Assembly: GCF_020379485.1 (NCBI RefSeq)
Contig: NC_063452.1
Span: 57,495,338 to 57,559,337 of the forward strand
DNA from: Brassica napus
Taxonomy: Eukaryota > Streptophyta > Magnoliopsida > Brassicales > Brassicaceae
Direction: 5' to 3'
Length of the DNA stretch: 64,000 bases
Within the stretch, counting starts at the first letter, position 1. The number at the start of each line of letters is the position of its first letter. The notes beneath the pieces are model-generated. The model saw only the letters and a program-made list of their open reading frames with translations, was not told the DNA's origin and searched no databases. A program made the position numbers and the translations under genes. This document shows, piece by piece, positions 22,921 to 34,165 of this stretch.

Positions 22921-23491
22921 CTACTTGTTCATGCCGGTCTTCTCCTTCACAACATTAACAGCTCCCCCTGCGGTCTCCGATATCTTCTGTCCTGCCTATA
23001 TAAGTAATACATATATATAGTTACAGTATAACAGATATGAGATCCATGAACATGTGAAGTAGATACGTATATTTATATACATATATGATTATATCATATG
23101 TATGGATCGCTTACGGTTTGAGCAGACGCTCCAGCAGAGGTAGCAGCATCCTTGACCTTGTCCATCAGCACATTAGACTTCTCCTATACACACCAAGCGT
23201 ATTTGCTGTGATATATAACGAATTTTAAAAATTATCAACCAAGATTTATATAGACTGAAATATAGTAGTTTACTAAAGTTATATGCTGCTTCATGCTTCA
23301 AAATATATAGGATTTGTTGGTTCAAGAAAATCTATTGAGCAAGCTTTTCTCTATTTTCTTTTAAAATGTGGTTGCCACGACTGTATTTTCAACCGCAGCA
23401 ACAACATTTGATCAAAGTGTTAAAGGGAGAATGAGACCTCAGCACGACCAGCGGCTTGACCGGCTTGGAAGCTTTGCTTGTTATCTGCCAT
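22921..23491 (-). CDS. BN28: Cold/ABA-induced KIN (COR6.6) protein, BN28-like
   Basis: A small hydrophilic LEA-like stress protein thought to protect cells during cold and drought. Three exons (23438-23491, 23115-23183, 22921-22995; 54, 69 and 75 nt) with GT-AG introns join to 65 residues. It starts MADNKQSFQAGQAAGRAE and ends VNVVKEKTGMNK. It has no Cys, is rich in Ala, Gly and Lys, and shows the family pattern FQAGQAAG - KVKDAA - SAGASAQTAGQK. It sits between SAMDC2 and the PPR gene, where Arabidopsis has the KIN1/KIN2 pair; only one copy is left here. The sequence is closest to my recollection of Brassica napus BN28, which begins MADNKQ rather than the MSETNK of Arabidopsis. Confidence 0.95.
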
Positions 23492-23682
23492 TTTTCTTAA
23501 GAAGATATTTTTCTTTAGCTGAACTTTGGTGTGTTTTATGTTTTAGATTGATGATGAGAGATGTGGGCTAAGCGTTTGTATTTATAGACCAAATAGAGAC
23601 ACCTTTGTGGTACCATGTGTAATCTGAAACCAAGTCGGCGAGGTTTAGTGGTTCGTTTAGTTTTGCCTAACGTCAGTAGCTG
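23492..23682 (-). promoter_or_regulatory. KIN promoter with TATA box and CRT/DRE core
   Basis: On the minus strand a TATA box (TCTATAAATAC) lies at about 23577-23587, some 90 bases before the start codon. The CRT/DRE core GCCGAC, the binding site of CBF/DREB1 cold regulators, is at 23634-23639. An ACGT core within TGACGTTAG lies at about 23668-23675. This agrees with cold and ABA control known for COR6.6 genes; the function of these copies is inferred. Confidence 0.65.
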
Positions 23683-23786
23683 TTTATTGGCGATGGAGAA
23701 CTCCAAGTGTCTATTTTGGGATTGACACTCGGAGTTCTCCATCGCCAATAAAACATATTAAAAATTAGTTTTAATATGTTTTATTG
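23683..23786. repeat. Two overlapping hairpins upstream of KIN
   Basis: Arms 23683-23711 and 23724-23752 are 29 bp long and match at 28 positions around a 12-base loop. A second palindrome, arms 23746-23763 and 23769-23786, is perfect over 18 bp around a 5-base loop. The two share bases 23746-23752. There are no coding or obvious transposon ends, although MITE-like sequence follows from about 23800. Confidence 0.85.
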
Positions 23787-23794
23787 AAAAGTGT

Positions 23795-23911
23795 GAAAAT
23801 TCTAAAATATGGATCTTTTACGAATGAAGGGAGTATAATATAAAATATAAGAAATATAAAAATGTGAAAATTTTAAAATATGGATCTTTTAGGAACGAAG
23901 AGAGTAATATA
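23795..23911. repeat. Duplicated Stowaway-type MITE terminus
   Basis: The phrase AAATATGGATCTTTTACGAA followed by GGGAGTA ends at about 23834. A near-copy (AAATATGGATCTTTTAGGAA, then AGAGAGTA) ends at about 23908. These resemble the right end of MITE 1. They look like two remnants of MITE 3' ends, with no matching 5' TIR found. Confidence 0.45.
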
Positions 23912-24603
23912 TTATAACCAAACATATATGAGAAAAAAAGGCTTGGTATCAGGGCTGCTACTGCATATATTATACCCAAACTGAGAAAGAAAAAAGCTTT
24001 ACTATTATTACGTTCACGGCATAGTAGACGGGGAAATAGTTAGACGCACGCAGTTGTGTTCGGCTAGTTATCTGTTGCAGTTGCCAAACCAAACCACCCA
24101 TATTTCAAACTTTTATGAATCATGAATTTCTAACTCAAATCTAGTTTGAATGAAGAGATCGGTACAAATATAAGAACATCTACATAAACAACTTTAAAAT
24201 TTTAAATACGAAGTTTTGCATTTTTGAAGTTTTGTATAGTGAAACTTCATATTTGAAGTTCTACTGTACGAAACTTCATATTTAAAGTTTTTTTCTTTTA
24301 AGTTTTTATACAATTATCTATTTTTGAAATTATATTACTAACTTTTATAGTTATTATTTGTCTTTATAATTTTTTACCTTATGCAAAATACAATTATATT
24401 AATTACAGTAAAGCGAAATAGTATACAAAACAATATTACAATACACATTTAATACAAACTATAAAGCGAAGATACAAAAAGTTAAAATTATATGAAAAAA
24501 AATATTGCATAAACTAACGAAAGGACACGATTTTAACAACTTTTAGCATGTAATATCCAAATAAAAATAAAAAGAGTGTGTTATTATTTTCAAATGCATG
24601 TAA
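23912..24603. other. AT-rich intergenic with ACTTCA repeats
   Basis: Short repeated phrases (GAAACTTCATATTTGAAGTT and similar, 24215-24290) resemble phrases at 26195-26270 in inverse order. They may be the two ends of an older DNA element into which the next two Helitrons inserted. Confidence 0.3.
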
Positions 24604-24807
24604 TCTATTCTATTAAAATAGCAGTGTGACCCTTTGATAAAAGTATGGTCCAACTATTATTTCTTTTATCTTTATCATTATTTAGAATATTATTTATTAT
24701 GCTTTATGCCATTAGACCTATATTTAAATTACCAATTGAAAAGACCTAAAAAGATGTAAAACAAAAAATATACCCGCCCTTTTTTAAGGGCAGGTCAAAA
24801 ACATGTC
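24604..24807 (+). mobile_element. Short Helitron-like element 3
   Basis: Starts TCTATTCTATTAAAATAGC after a host A. Near the end it has the hairpin GCCCTTTTTTAAGGGC followed by AGGTCAAAAACATG. The final tetranucleotide departs from CTRR, so the 3' end may be mutated or a few bases off. The element is about 200 bp with no coding content. Confidence 0.5.
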
Positions 24808-25380
24808 CAATTGATAAATGTTTGGTCCAAGTAACATATTTTATAACTGCATCTAAATTAACCACTTCCACTAACAACGAATTTTATGCAACCGTAATAT
24901 TCGTTTTTTTTTAACTAACCGTAATTTACCTCATACTATTAAAATTTGAGAGGTATAATATTATTTATTAGTATGAAACTTATACGTGATTATATAGACT
25001 TCATGAAATATCCCTTTGATGATGATCAACTATTCCACATACAAATCATTAATAGAAATACCTATACAACCCAAAAACAATCCCACTTTTAATAATTTGT
25101 GTTAGTTTTAGACAAAAATAAATAATATTTATTAGCTTAATAATATTTTTTTGTCAGCGTTAGCTTTATAATATATAATTATAAATATTTGTTATTATCA
25201 TGATATACAACTACCAACAGCCCATGAGTAAAAAATCATAGCAAATATATATAAGTTAATAATATATAGTTTTCAAAACCGATTAAAATTTAGACCAATA
25301 CAATAAAAATTCATGAATCAATTCAGATAAACAAGAAATATAAATAGTTTTTTTATAAGAAAATTAAATTATTTAATCTA

Positions 25381-26047
25381 TCTATTCTATTAAATTAGGA
25401 ACATGATCAGTTGATATTATTATGGAAGTATTATTTATAAAAATATATTCTACGGGTTTTAGCTTAACGGATTTTACATAGGTTTACTCAAGCCGACATT
25501 CTCGCTTCCGCTTCGTCCATTCAATTAAAAATATTTATTAAATGTTTAGTGAAGACCTTATTAACCCATTTACATATATATTTAACAAAATATATTAAAA
25601 AAATATTTTTCAAATATTTTTCAAAACTTTTGTTCGGTTTTCTGTGCGTGTTGGATTTGATATTGGTTTTCGGATATAACACTTAAGAACCATTCAAGTA
25701 TATATGCCAAATCTAATAGATTATGAGACTTTGATTTTTGGTTCGATTCCGAGTCAGATTTTTTGGATACAAATATTTTCTTGACTAATTATGTTAGGTA
25801 ACTACTAAGAAAATATAATATGTTGCAAATTTTAGGAATAAAGTTTAAAAATAATTTCTGAAATACATATGACATATAATTATGCAATTTGACATGTTTG
25901 ATATAGTTACCAAAAATTATATTAAATTAAATTAATACTAAACACAAATATGATTACAAAAATAACACAAATATAAAAATTAAATTTCTCAAAAAAAATT
26001 TAAACAAAAAATATATCTGCCCTTTTAAAGGGCGGATCAGAATCTAG
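25381..26047 (+). mobile_element. Non-autonomous Helitron 4
   Basis: The 5' end TCTATTCTATTAAATTAGG follows an A. The 3' end is CTGCCCTTTTAAAGGGCGG, a hairpin, then ATCAGAATCTAG before a T at 26048. At 667 bp it has no ORF. Its 5' start matches that of element 3, so the two belong to one family. Confidence 0.8.
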
Positions 26048-26711
26048 TATGCTATTAAAATGTATCATCTTACAAATTAATAATGTGTATAATACTTTTA
26101 TTATATATTATTTCTAACTAAAAGTTTCATGACTTTTGTTAATTTTTATCAATAAAAAAAAACTAGTGTAAAATACAAAAAAAAATTACAATTAAGTTTG
26201 AAGCCGTTCTTTTCGAGAAGAACACCTCAAACTTCATATTTTTGCCAACTTCAAAAAAGGAGTTGCTTTTGGAGTGATGTCATATAGCAATGTGGAATTC
26301 GGGCAATCAGTTTTTTTCTTCCAGTTATGAAAATTAACTAGGTATTTTTAGTTACCATGCATGTTGACGAAGAATCTCATGTCATCAACGCTAAACTAGA
26401 ACAATGTGTTGCGAGATATAGTCAATTAAACGAATCAGAACGGAATAAGCGTTCGGTGGTTGTCGTTGTGTGTAAGCATACTCGAATCTAGATAGAAGCT
26501 GACGATGCCACTTTTATGAAAATGGCTAGTAAGGATTGACATTGTACAAGCCTCTATTATTATCACGAAAATGGTCTTATTCTTTATTGATAGATATTTC
26601 ATAATATTCGATCATCTGAATTCACAGAAACCAAACACAATTAGTACTGGTTTTTAAGGAGAAAAAACACAAAGGCAACATTACTATTCGAAAAAAAACA
26701 AAACCAAAGCT
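26048..26711. other. Intergenic and SAMDC2 3' flank
   Basis: No gene. Positions 26195-26290 repeat ACTTCA/TGAAGT phrases seen near 24215. The last 100-150 bases are probably SAMDC2 3' UTR. Confidence 0.35.
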
Positions 26712-27815
26712 TTAGATTCCCTCTTCCTTCTCGTCCTCGCTAGTGCAGCTACTGTTGCTGCTCCACTCACATTTCAATGTAGATCTCGGAGAACCGCAAT
26801 ACATTCCCAGCTTCTCAAACCTCTGATACATCACCGTTCCTCTCTCTTCTCCTAGAGACTCCACCGTTGTCTCCCTGCATCCGTAATCCTCCAGGTCTAC
26901 AGAGAGACCAGAGTCGTAGCTCTTCTGTGCGACGCTAGAGTGGACCGCTACTGAGAATTGCTTCGGCTCGAAGCAAGTTAGCACCTTTGAGACGAGGTGG
27001 CTCAAGTCCATGGTTGTGAAATCGTACCCCACCGCCTCAAAGCTAGCGTAGCTGAATCCGTCTTCAGGGGTCACATGGATAGTGGAGATTGCGCCACCTT
27101 CGACGCTGTTCATTGAGTAGCCGCATGGCTCGAACTCAAAGTCGCAGATTTGGGATTGAGGAAGTATCTTCCTGATACCAGAGTTATCAGTCATGGAGCC
27201 AGCCGAGCTCGACTCGTTCTTGTAGAACACAGATGCCTTGTCTTTGTCCAGACCAGTCATACACATCTCGAGAGTGTAGACATTGTTGTTGCTGTTAGTG
27301 TTCTTGGCAGGGGCAGAAGCAGAGTAAACATGCCATTTCTTGGTTTCATCATCATCACCCATCAAGTACGCAACACTGCTCAAACCCATCTTGGCAAAGA
27401 GCCCATCGAGCACAGAAACCTCTTCAGAGAAGTTGCGGTGAGGGAACGGCTGACCTCCAGGGCAGAGGAAGCTTCCACGAGTGTACCTCACGGACTTCAC
27501 CTCAAGAGAAAGCTCGCCCGCCAACCTCAAGAGCGGCTCGATAGAGAGGAGGAGCTTGGTGGTCCCGCAAGTCTTGATGATGATCTTGTAAGGGAAGATA
27601 AAGAGGCTGGACTCAGAGAGGACATAAGAGTCGAGTTCATCATTGGAGAGAGACGAAACGATGGTGCACTCAGCTGGTGCGAGGATCTCGTCGACATGAG
27701 ATTTGGGCAAGGCGCGGAGTCCTTTCCCGTGAGTGTCGAGGAAGAGACTCGGCTCAAAGAAGGAGACCTCGAGACGCTTCTCGTAGCCTTCGAAGCCGAT
27801 TGCAGAGAGTGACAT
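26712..27815 (-). CDS. SAMDC2: S-adenosylmethionine decarboxylase proenzyme
   Basis: Makes decarboxylated S-adenosylmethionine, the aminopropyl donor for spermidine and spermine. One intronless exon of 367 codons starts [20 protein letters not shown]. The self-cleavage site lies in [11 protein letters not shown]: Glu68-Ser69 is cut and Ser69 becomes the pyruvoyl group, splitting the chain into a small beta and a large alpha subunit. Downstream [16 protein letters not shown] includes the conserved catalytic Cys. A PEST-like stretch ([16 protein letters not shown]) fits the short half-life of the enzyme. Length and absence of coding introns are typical of plant SAMDC. The position next to KIN matches Arabidopsis At5g15950. 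Translation is expected to be repressed by polyamines through the uORFs annotated just upstream. Confidence 0.97.
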   Translation of the reverse strand: MSLSAIGFEGYEKRLEVSFFEPSLFLDTHGKGLRALPKSHVDEILAPAECTIVSSLSNDELDSYVLSESSLFIFPYKIIIKTCGTTKLLLSIEPLLRLAGELSLEVKSVRYTRGSFLCPGGQPFPHRNFSEEVSVLDGLFAKMGLSSVAYLMGDDDETKKWHVYSASAPAKNTNSNNNVYTLEMCMTGLDKDKASVFYKNESSSAGSMTDNSGIRKILPQSQICDFEFEPCGYSMNSVEGGAISTIHVTPEDGFSYASFEAVGYDFTTMDLSHLVSKVLTCFEPKQFSVAVHSSVAQKSYDSGLSVDLEDYGCRETTVESLGEERGTVMYQRFEKLGMYCGSPRSTLKCEWSSNSSCTSEDEKEEGI

Positions 27816-27924
27816 TGTGAGAGGAGGAGAACGAGGAGAGTTGGGAACCAGAGCTTTGACTGAAAGTAAACTGAAATTGAAAAAGCAAAGTTAAACTACG
27901 AGGACTGTCTGAACTGAATGGTAC

Positions 27925-28177
27925 TCAGGATGGCCTCTTCGCGCACTGCAACACACAAAACAAAACAAAACAAAACAGTGATTAAAGGATTGTTATTTAA
28001 GATTATTACAAAGGCTAATGTATAGAAAGGGTGACGTACGTTGGAGTAGACAGAAGATTTGAATTTCTTGATGCCACCGTTGGGACGAACGTCTTCAATG
28101 CTGTAACCGAGGGGAGCTTCGTAACATAAGGAGGAACTACTAGACGACTTTTTATTACCACCTTTCGATTCCATCAT
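27925..28177 (-). CDS. Conserved SAMDC upstream ORF (CPuORF), 52 aa
   Basis: Exons 28040-28177 and 27925-27945 join at GT-AG sites to a 52-residue peptide. It starts MMESKGGNKKSSSSSS, continues LCYEAPLGYSIEDVRPNGG and ends SNCAKRPS. This is the highly conserved small uORF of plant SAMDC mRNAs. Its peptide is known to stall ribosomes when polyamines are high and so reduce translation of the main ORF. Its stop is about 110 nt before the SAMDC start, so no overlap occurs. The splice between exons restores the conserved C terminus; unspliced, the frame would end differently. Confidence 0.95.
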
Positions 28178-28185
28178 AATCTCAT
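28174..28185 (-). CDS. Tiny SAMDC upstream ORF (3 codons)
   Basis: ATG AGA TTA TGA encodes Met-Arg-Leu. Its stop codon overlaps the start codon of the 52-residue uORF (ATGA junction at 28174-28177). Plant SAMDC mRNAs have exactly this tiny/small overlapping pair. When the tiny uORF is translated, ribosomes bypass the inhibitory one, giving translation in low polyamine. Confidence 0.85.
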   Translation of the reverse strand: MRL

Positions 28186-28659
28186 TCACGCTCGTGTCTC
28201 TGCATATCAATCGAATCATATGATTATCTAACAACATAGTAACACTTTTTTAATGATACAACAAATCCAGACATCTCACGAACACATTATCAGATTATTT
28301 AATCAGATCGATGTGCTGGTTTGTTATAAACTCTAAACAAACCACGATCTAATTACAAAACGAACGTCAGAGACTTAAGACTTACATGTATATATGAATA
28401 TATTGATCTCGATCTGGAGTTTTTCGATCTCTTCTTTGTGCGCAATCAAACGAAACCTGAAACGTAAACAAAACGCCAGATTCAATCAATCGAATCGCAA
28501 AACAAGATAGATCTCTATGAAGCTAATCAAAACCAACCTGATTCAGAAAATAAAGAAACTCTAAACCCTAATTTGTTAGCCGCTTATGATTTGGTGATGA
28601 TGAAAAAAGAAAATGAGCTTTGTGATGAATTAGGGGAGAGCGAGTTCTTTTTATATAGG

Positions 28660-29108
28660 CTTAAGGTCAGATACGTTTGTGAGGCTATTAGGTCTCCGCC
28701 GAATGACGTTATTGTCCCTCTTGTTGGGCTTTTTACGAAAAGCCCCCTACTCACTTTTTGCTTTTTGTGGAAAGATTGTAGGCGGTGAGATTTGCGTGAC
28801 GATTCTTGGCCACACGAATTTTTTTTGAAAGAAGTGCAACAAATCTTTTTGTTAATTTGCTATTAATGTCAACAAATTAACTACTCGGTTTAAGATTTAA
28901 TTATTAATTAATACTATATAAGTTTCACAAAATGGTCAAAAAAATTATATAAACGATACACGCCTTGACACGTGTATTATTGAAGTAGCCACGTTCAGGG
29001 CTTTGATATTCGGGACGATTCTTGGCCACGAGAAGATCACAGGGATACATCCTGGCCACGGAAAAAATATAACAGCGGATGATTGATTTGTTAAGTTAAA
29101 CAATAATA
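28660..29108. other. SAMDC2 upstream region
   Basis: No coding. A short direct repeat GACGATTCTTGGCCAC occurs at about 28798 and 29017, and TCCTGGCCACGG follows near 29050. TGACACGTGTATTAT at about 28967 contains an ACACGTGT motif. Possible promoter content, not tested. Confidence 0.35.
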
Positions 29109-32100
29109 TCTTATACTATAAAATTGGCTTATCTGTCCTCTCACGCGTCCACATCACTCTTTAGAGATGGGCATTCGTTGACACATGTCAGTATTTAAGT
29201 AGTCTACGTTTTTTTTCGTTTATGGGCTGCAAATGAAAAGGGCCCACTTAAAAGAAAAATCGTCGTCTCCTTGCTTACCCTAGCAGCCGTCGGATGAAAC
29301 TGACATTGTAACGCCAAAGGTCATCATCCTCCTTTCTAATTAAGATTTACATTTACGATCTCAAACCCACCTCCCACTACTTAACATTGATTTCTCCGAC
29401 TCTTTTCTTTTGCCATATTCTAATTTGCTCCTATAAATAGGCATCGAGAAATTGGATCACTCACCACCTCCTTCACCAGAAATCAGAGAGGTCGGGTGTG
29501 GAGTCTAGGGTCATCGTCACTATAAACATCAATTTCAAATTCGTACGAGGTCATTCTCTTCTCCCCTTCGAATGTTTAAAGCTTATTATCACACAACACC
29601 TAACTCTGCATAACCAATTTATTGTTCATTCTTTATGCCGAAAATTGCAAACCAAGTCTTCTTCTCTTATTTGACCAAAAAAAAAAGTCTTCTTCTCTTA
29701 TAATATCTCATGATATGTGTTTGTTCTCAGCGGATCTTGGGATATGTAACATGAATTTATACCGCCCAGAAAAAAAATTGACATAAGATGAGAAAGAGGT
29801 CTGATCAGAGGTCAAGGAGAGGTATGCTTGTGTCCTTTTCGCATCCGTATCGAGATTTACCAACGTAATGCCATGAACAAGGTTCTGTTTCAAGTATGAT
29901 TAATTTTTATTATCTATTTTTGATTTAACATGAAAGCTGTGACTGTATTTGTTGATAAGATGTTATCTATTTTTGATTTAACATGAAAGCTGTGACTGTA
30001 TTTGTTGATAAGATGATCTTAAAAATTTGTTAAATGGTTAATCTATTAAAAAACAGAAGTAATCAGCATTACATAGAATTTTTTGTACGTATACTAGAAT
30101 AAGGGTGAGTGTTTCAAAAAAAAAAAAAGTGTTTCAAAAAAAAAACTAGAATAAGGGTGGATACGAGGAATAGGATTGTAAAATATATTAGCTTAATTGC
30201 AGAACATTTTTTTGATGCTGCTTTAAAATGAACAAACCAGAGATTATAGAAAAGTATGTGTGCCATCATGATCCATGAGTTTTGTTTGGATGATGGTTTT
30301 GATATCTTGATAAATGGAATTAGGAGAGCGAGAAATGGACATGGAGGAGGATAATCATAGATTTCTCTCTTTCCAAAAATGAGATGAAGGTTTGTATGAT
30401 TGGCGCAAGGGATAGCTTTTCTTCAGCCAATCCAATACTTTCTGAAATATTAAAACTGCTCAGATGCAATGGTAGAGGAGCGAGCACATGTCGTGAGTCT
30501 CGTGACTGAAGGTGCAGCTGATGAGATCATTTACTTTAGCTTGGAGTATGATTATATATCCACTTCTGTCGTAACATGTATATGTTTGTGGAATGGATCT
30601 GAATTCTTTAAAAATCTGACCAAGATACTAACTTTTTTTTTTAGTTAAAACACGTGAAAGCTAAAGGTTAATTAGTTTACTTCAGCATTGTAAATAAAAT
30701 TCATAAATTCCATACAATTTGCATACGCTATTGTCTTAAGTATTATTGTATTTGGTGGAGCCTCCTTGATGTATAAATATTAATATTCATATTATGAAAT
30801 TAGTAGCACAAATTGTTTTGTCTTAAAATTTCATCTTTGTCTCTCTCAGGTCTGTACTGTATGAACAAAGAGGTGGGATTAGAAATAGTTAGCCATATAC
30901 TGACGCAACATGCAAACTTCTTTAGGATATCCTTTCAACTTTTTCTGTTTTGATCTGATGCCTTTGTTCTGTATATAAACGTAGTCATGTTGTTTCTCTG
31001 TTTTAATGTGATCCTTTTGTTCTGTCTATAAACGTAGGCATGTTGTTTTTTTGACAAAGGCTTTTTGTCAAAAAAATTCCAAATACTATTTTTTGGCGTG
31101 TTAGTTTATGTTCTGTGGTTTGGAAGTTAATGGGATCAATACACATAGTCGTTTTTTATGCCTCAGTACATGAGAGAAGTAAGATTTGATCGATGATGAA
31201 TTACCTGGTCTTCTTTTGTTACCATTTAAGTATACTTGGAGGCACTGCATCATCACGTCCATATTTCAACAACAAGAACCTAGAATATCGAGAGAGCATA
31301 CTTGCACATTCCTCATTGAGATGCAGCTTAGATACCTTACTCAAATCGAGAGAGCGGCTTATCAACATAGGAGGTATAAGAAGCACACCATCATCACATG
31401 ACAACATATATCCAAAATTTCACATTTTCTACTACAATCATTTTCCCCGCCCTTTTCATAGGCTGTCACCGGTGCTACCTTATCTGGATAGAGAGAGTTC
31501 GCAATCTAAGTGGCAGGAGAAAAGCGTGTTCGGAAAAGGTGTACTACTCTAAAGAGTACCTAAATTATATCAAATATTAAAAACTCTGTAGAACAATAGT
31601 TTTAACTCAGGTAATTGCCCAGTTTGGAGCCGAATATAAATAACAGATGTGTGTCGTCCTTTAGCTTTCACGGTTCATAGAGGGCAATAGACGTAGTGCA
31701 GGTAAAACAAATATTTAATTTTTCTTTTGTGTTTTTATCCTGGATGAGTACTAGAGAGCTTAAGCCAATGTTGTAAGAAAATCGAGTAAATATCATGTAT
31801 AATAATGAAAGATAGTCTAACGAAGTAATTAATTTTGGGCAAGTTTGCTATCATCTGTGATTATTGGTATCATGCATTAAAGTTTATAGTTTCAAAGCAA
31901 TGTATTAAAATATATATACATGAATTATTTAAAACAATAATTAACAAAATAATATATACCTATCTTTGTTGTTTACTGCTGCTCTACTCAGGAAAAATCA
32001 GAGAGGGAAAAATGTTGCTTGACACACTTGACTGGGAACACACACTATGTCACTATCTACATCTGTCATTGCTGAAAAAGGTTTAAAAACAAAATCAGTG

Positions 32101-32651
32101 TTTACAGTATTCTTTTAGAAGACAACTATTTAAACAACATGGCGAGACTCAAACCCATACGAAGCTGCGACTTCCAAAACATGAATCATCTATGCAAGAA
32201 TTGCTGCTACCTTTTAAGATTGGAGAAATTTATCCAATACATAGTTCATAGATAGAAAACAATGTTATTGTTTTTTTTTCTTTTGTGGGGTTTTTAAAAA
32301 AAATTCTTACCTATACCAATTTAAAATGATTACTACTCTCCTATGAATAAAATTCCTACATTCAAAATTCCTTAGAATGAGAAACACTATAATACAACAA
32401 CATCTATTATTCTAAATATACGAACCATGACATGATTTGTAGACCCAAAACAGACACATTCATTATACTTATTCTCGCTCCCGACCATAGACATTTCAAC
32501 ACTTAAATGTACAACTATATTTACTATGAAGAAGCAATCAACTACACTAAACTACAGACACTATTAACTACCACACACAAGAACACAACAATTTGAACTC
32601 TTCCGCAAATAAAACATTCGAACCCGGCGCGCAGCGCCGGAATACCACTAG
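29109..32651 (+). mobile_element. Large non-autonomous Helitron 5, about 3.5 kb
   Basis: The 3' end is strong: hairpin CCGGCGCGCAGCGCCGG (7-bp stem, 3-base loop, 32624-32640), then AATACCACTAG and a host T at 32652. The best 5' end is TCTTATACTATAAAATTGGC at 29109, preceded by A. The interior has no RepHel or RPA motif I recognise. It holds a plausible promoter (CTATAAATAG at 29431-29440), a perfect 53-bp tandem repeat (29910-30015) and a partly duplicated segment at about 30950-31050. Short ORFs such as those at 31186-31580 have no recognisable domain. Captured host DNA is likely but unidentified. Confidence 0.6.
29910..30015. repeat. Perfect 53-bp tandem duplication
   Basis: Units 29910-29962 and 29963-30015 are identical (start TTATCTATTTTTGATTTAAC, end GATAAGATG). 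It lies within the large Helitron. Confidence 0.9.
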
Positions 32652-33572
32652 TTTGATTTAATTTAGAGATTAGTTAGCGTTTTAGATCTGAACCACACAA
32701 ACTGGGTTGACAAAGAGAGAAATGTATCGGCCAATTATATGACGACACGTGTAATATTCGAGATGACACGTGTCGTGTCTGAGACAAAACGTTCAGATTT
32801 CGATACTCACGAGAAAGAGACAGGTGCGAAGAACGTGAGCTGTTTACGTTCTTGTTGGGCCCAGAGAATCTAATTCTCTGCTAGTAGAACCCTCTTTTCG
32901 GTCTCTTGGCAATGACCAAAATGGCCCTGTCACCATCGTCGTCGCGTAGGTCAAAAGCGAGGTGGAAAAGTAAAAAAAGTAACCAATAAATACGTGCTTT
33001 TCAATCAGAACTCGCCAAGGATTAAACAAAATGAGAAACACAGGGTTAGTGTGCCAAAATTAAAGCACTCTCTCATATTCACTTTAATAAATTAATTTGT
33101 AAGCGAACACTTTTGAAAGGTTGTTCAACTAACTAGCGTTTTTGGTAGAAATAACTGATTTTTATCAAGAGTTAGTGGAATCTCTATGTTTGGTGAAGTG
33201 TGTGTTGTCGTGTATTACTATTAGTCTGTTACCTACAATACATTCATGAATACAAGTATAAAGCTATCATGTACTGTAAACAATGCTGCTTTCCAAATTA
33301 TAACTTGAAAGCTCTGTAGGTAATTGTGTTGTGTACCCTTCGACATTTCTTTCATATAGTTTCTCTTATCCATTAGCTCGAGTTATTTCAAAACCATTTG
33401 AGTATTAGTACCATTTACTGTATTATCTTAAACTTAGGGGATCATTACTGAGAGACCATTGATGCCAATGGTTTTCAACTGTACCTACATATATAGTGTT
33501 GTTTCGTACTTGTAAAACTAGTAGTACAAATAACAATAAAAAACAGAGATAATTTAGGTCATTGATAAGATA
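32652..33572. other. Intergenic with paired ACACGTGT motifs
   Basis: No gene recognised. GACACGTGTAAT (about 32744) and GACACGTGTCGTGTC (about 32764) carry two G-box/ABRE-type palindromes. GTTGGGCCCAGAG near 32857 includes a site-II-like GGGCC. This may be the relict promoter of a gene that has been lost. Confidence 0.35.
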
Positions 33573-33719
33573 TTAATGATCTTCAAGGTCTTCTGTGGAT
33601 CTCTAAGAGATCCGAGTTCGAGTCCACTGTCAACTCAGATAAACACGGCCCACACGCCGAAGCTTCTCATATTCTTTCTCTGGGAAAAGGTTCACTCCTT
33701 TTTTTTAATGATCTTCAAG
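33573..33719 (+). mobile_element. Short SINE with 15-bp TSD
   Basis: TTAATGATCTTCAAG flanks the element at 33573-33587 and 33705-33719. The 117-bp body has a B-box-like GAGTTCGAGTCC and ends in a T-run (33698-33706). The tRNA-like A box is weak, so the copy may be 5'-truncated or a very short family. Confidence 0.75.
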
Positions 33720-34165
33720 CGAGTATTTGATTTCCCAGGTGTGATGACTGATGAAGAAGCTGCAACTCACTGAACAAATCACTAGAAGTTTTCCAAATTT
33801 TTTAACATGTTTAAGATCTCTAGAAATTTGTGATGATTCAAGGGTTCTTCCCTTTCCTCCAAAATAATAAGCACCTGGTGTTTCTTGTACAAGTTGTAAG
33901 AAAAAAGATTTGGGATATCAAGACAGCGATGAAAACAGTTTCAATTCATATATAAAGCTTTTAGAGAAAAAATTTCTAAACAGGCTGAGCTAAAGCTGCA
34001 TCTAAAGCTCCGCATTCAACAAGCAAAACTCACAAGTGAAAACATAATCTTTGAATCAGTGAGGTAAGTGACACATTAGGACATCAAATGAGTAATATAG
34101 GAAGTATGCAGACAAAGAGATGGTGTGAATTCTGTGATGAGAAGCCAAACTGAAATTAGACATCT
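33720..34165. other. Intergenic, no feature recognised
   Basis: No ORF or repeat end recognised. Confidence 0.3.

Larger units (their letters stand above)
27816..28640 (-). promoter_or_regulatory. SAMDC2 5' leader with introns, and TATA box
   Basis: A long leader separates the TATA box (TATATAA on the minus strand at 28651-28657) from the start codon at 27815. One intron (27946-28039) splits the conserved uORF. A further splice acceptor (ATATGCAG, ending at about 28204) indicates a second leader intron upstream. The layout is that of other plant SAMDC genes. Confidence 0.75.

Noticed and set aside
31186..31580. Several overlapping 60-119 codon frames
   Set aside because: Multiple frames on both strands in the Helitron interior without a shared domain; not supportable as genes.
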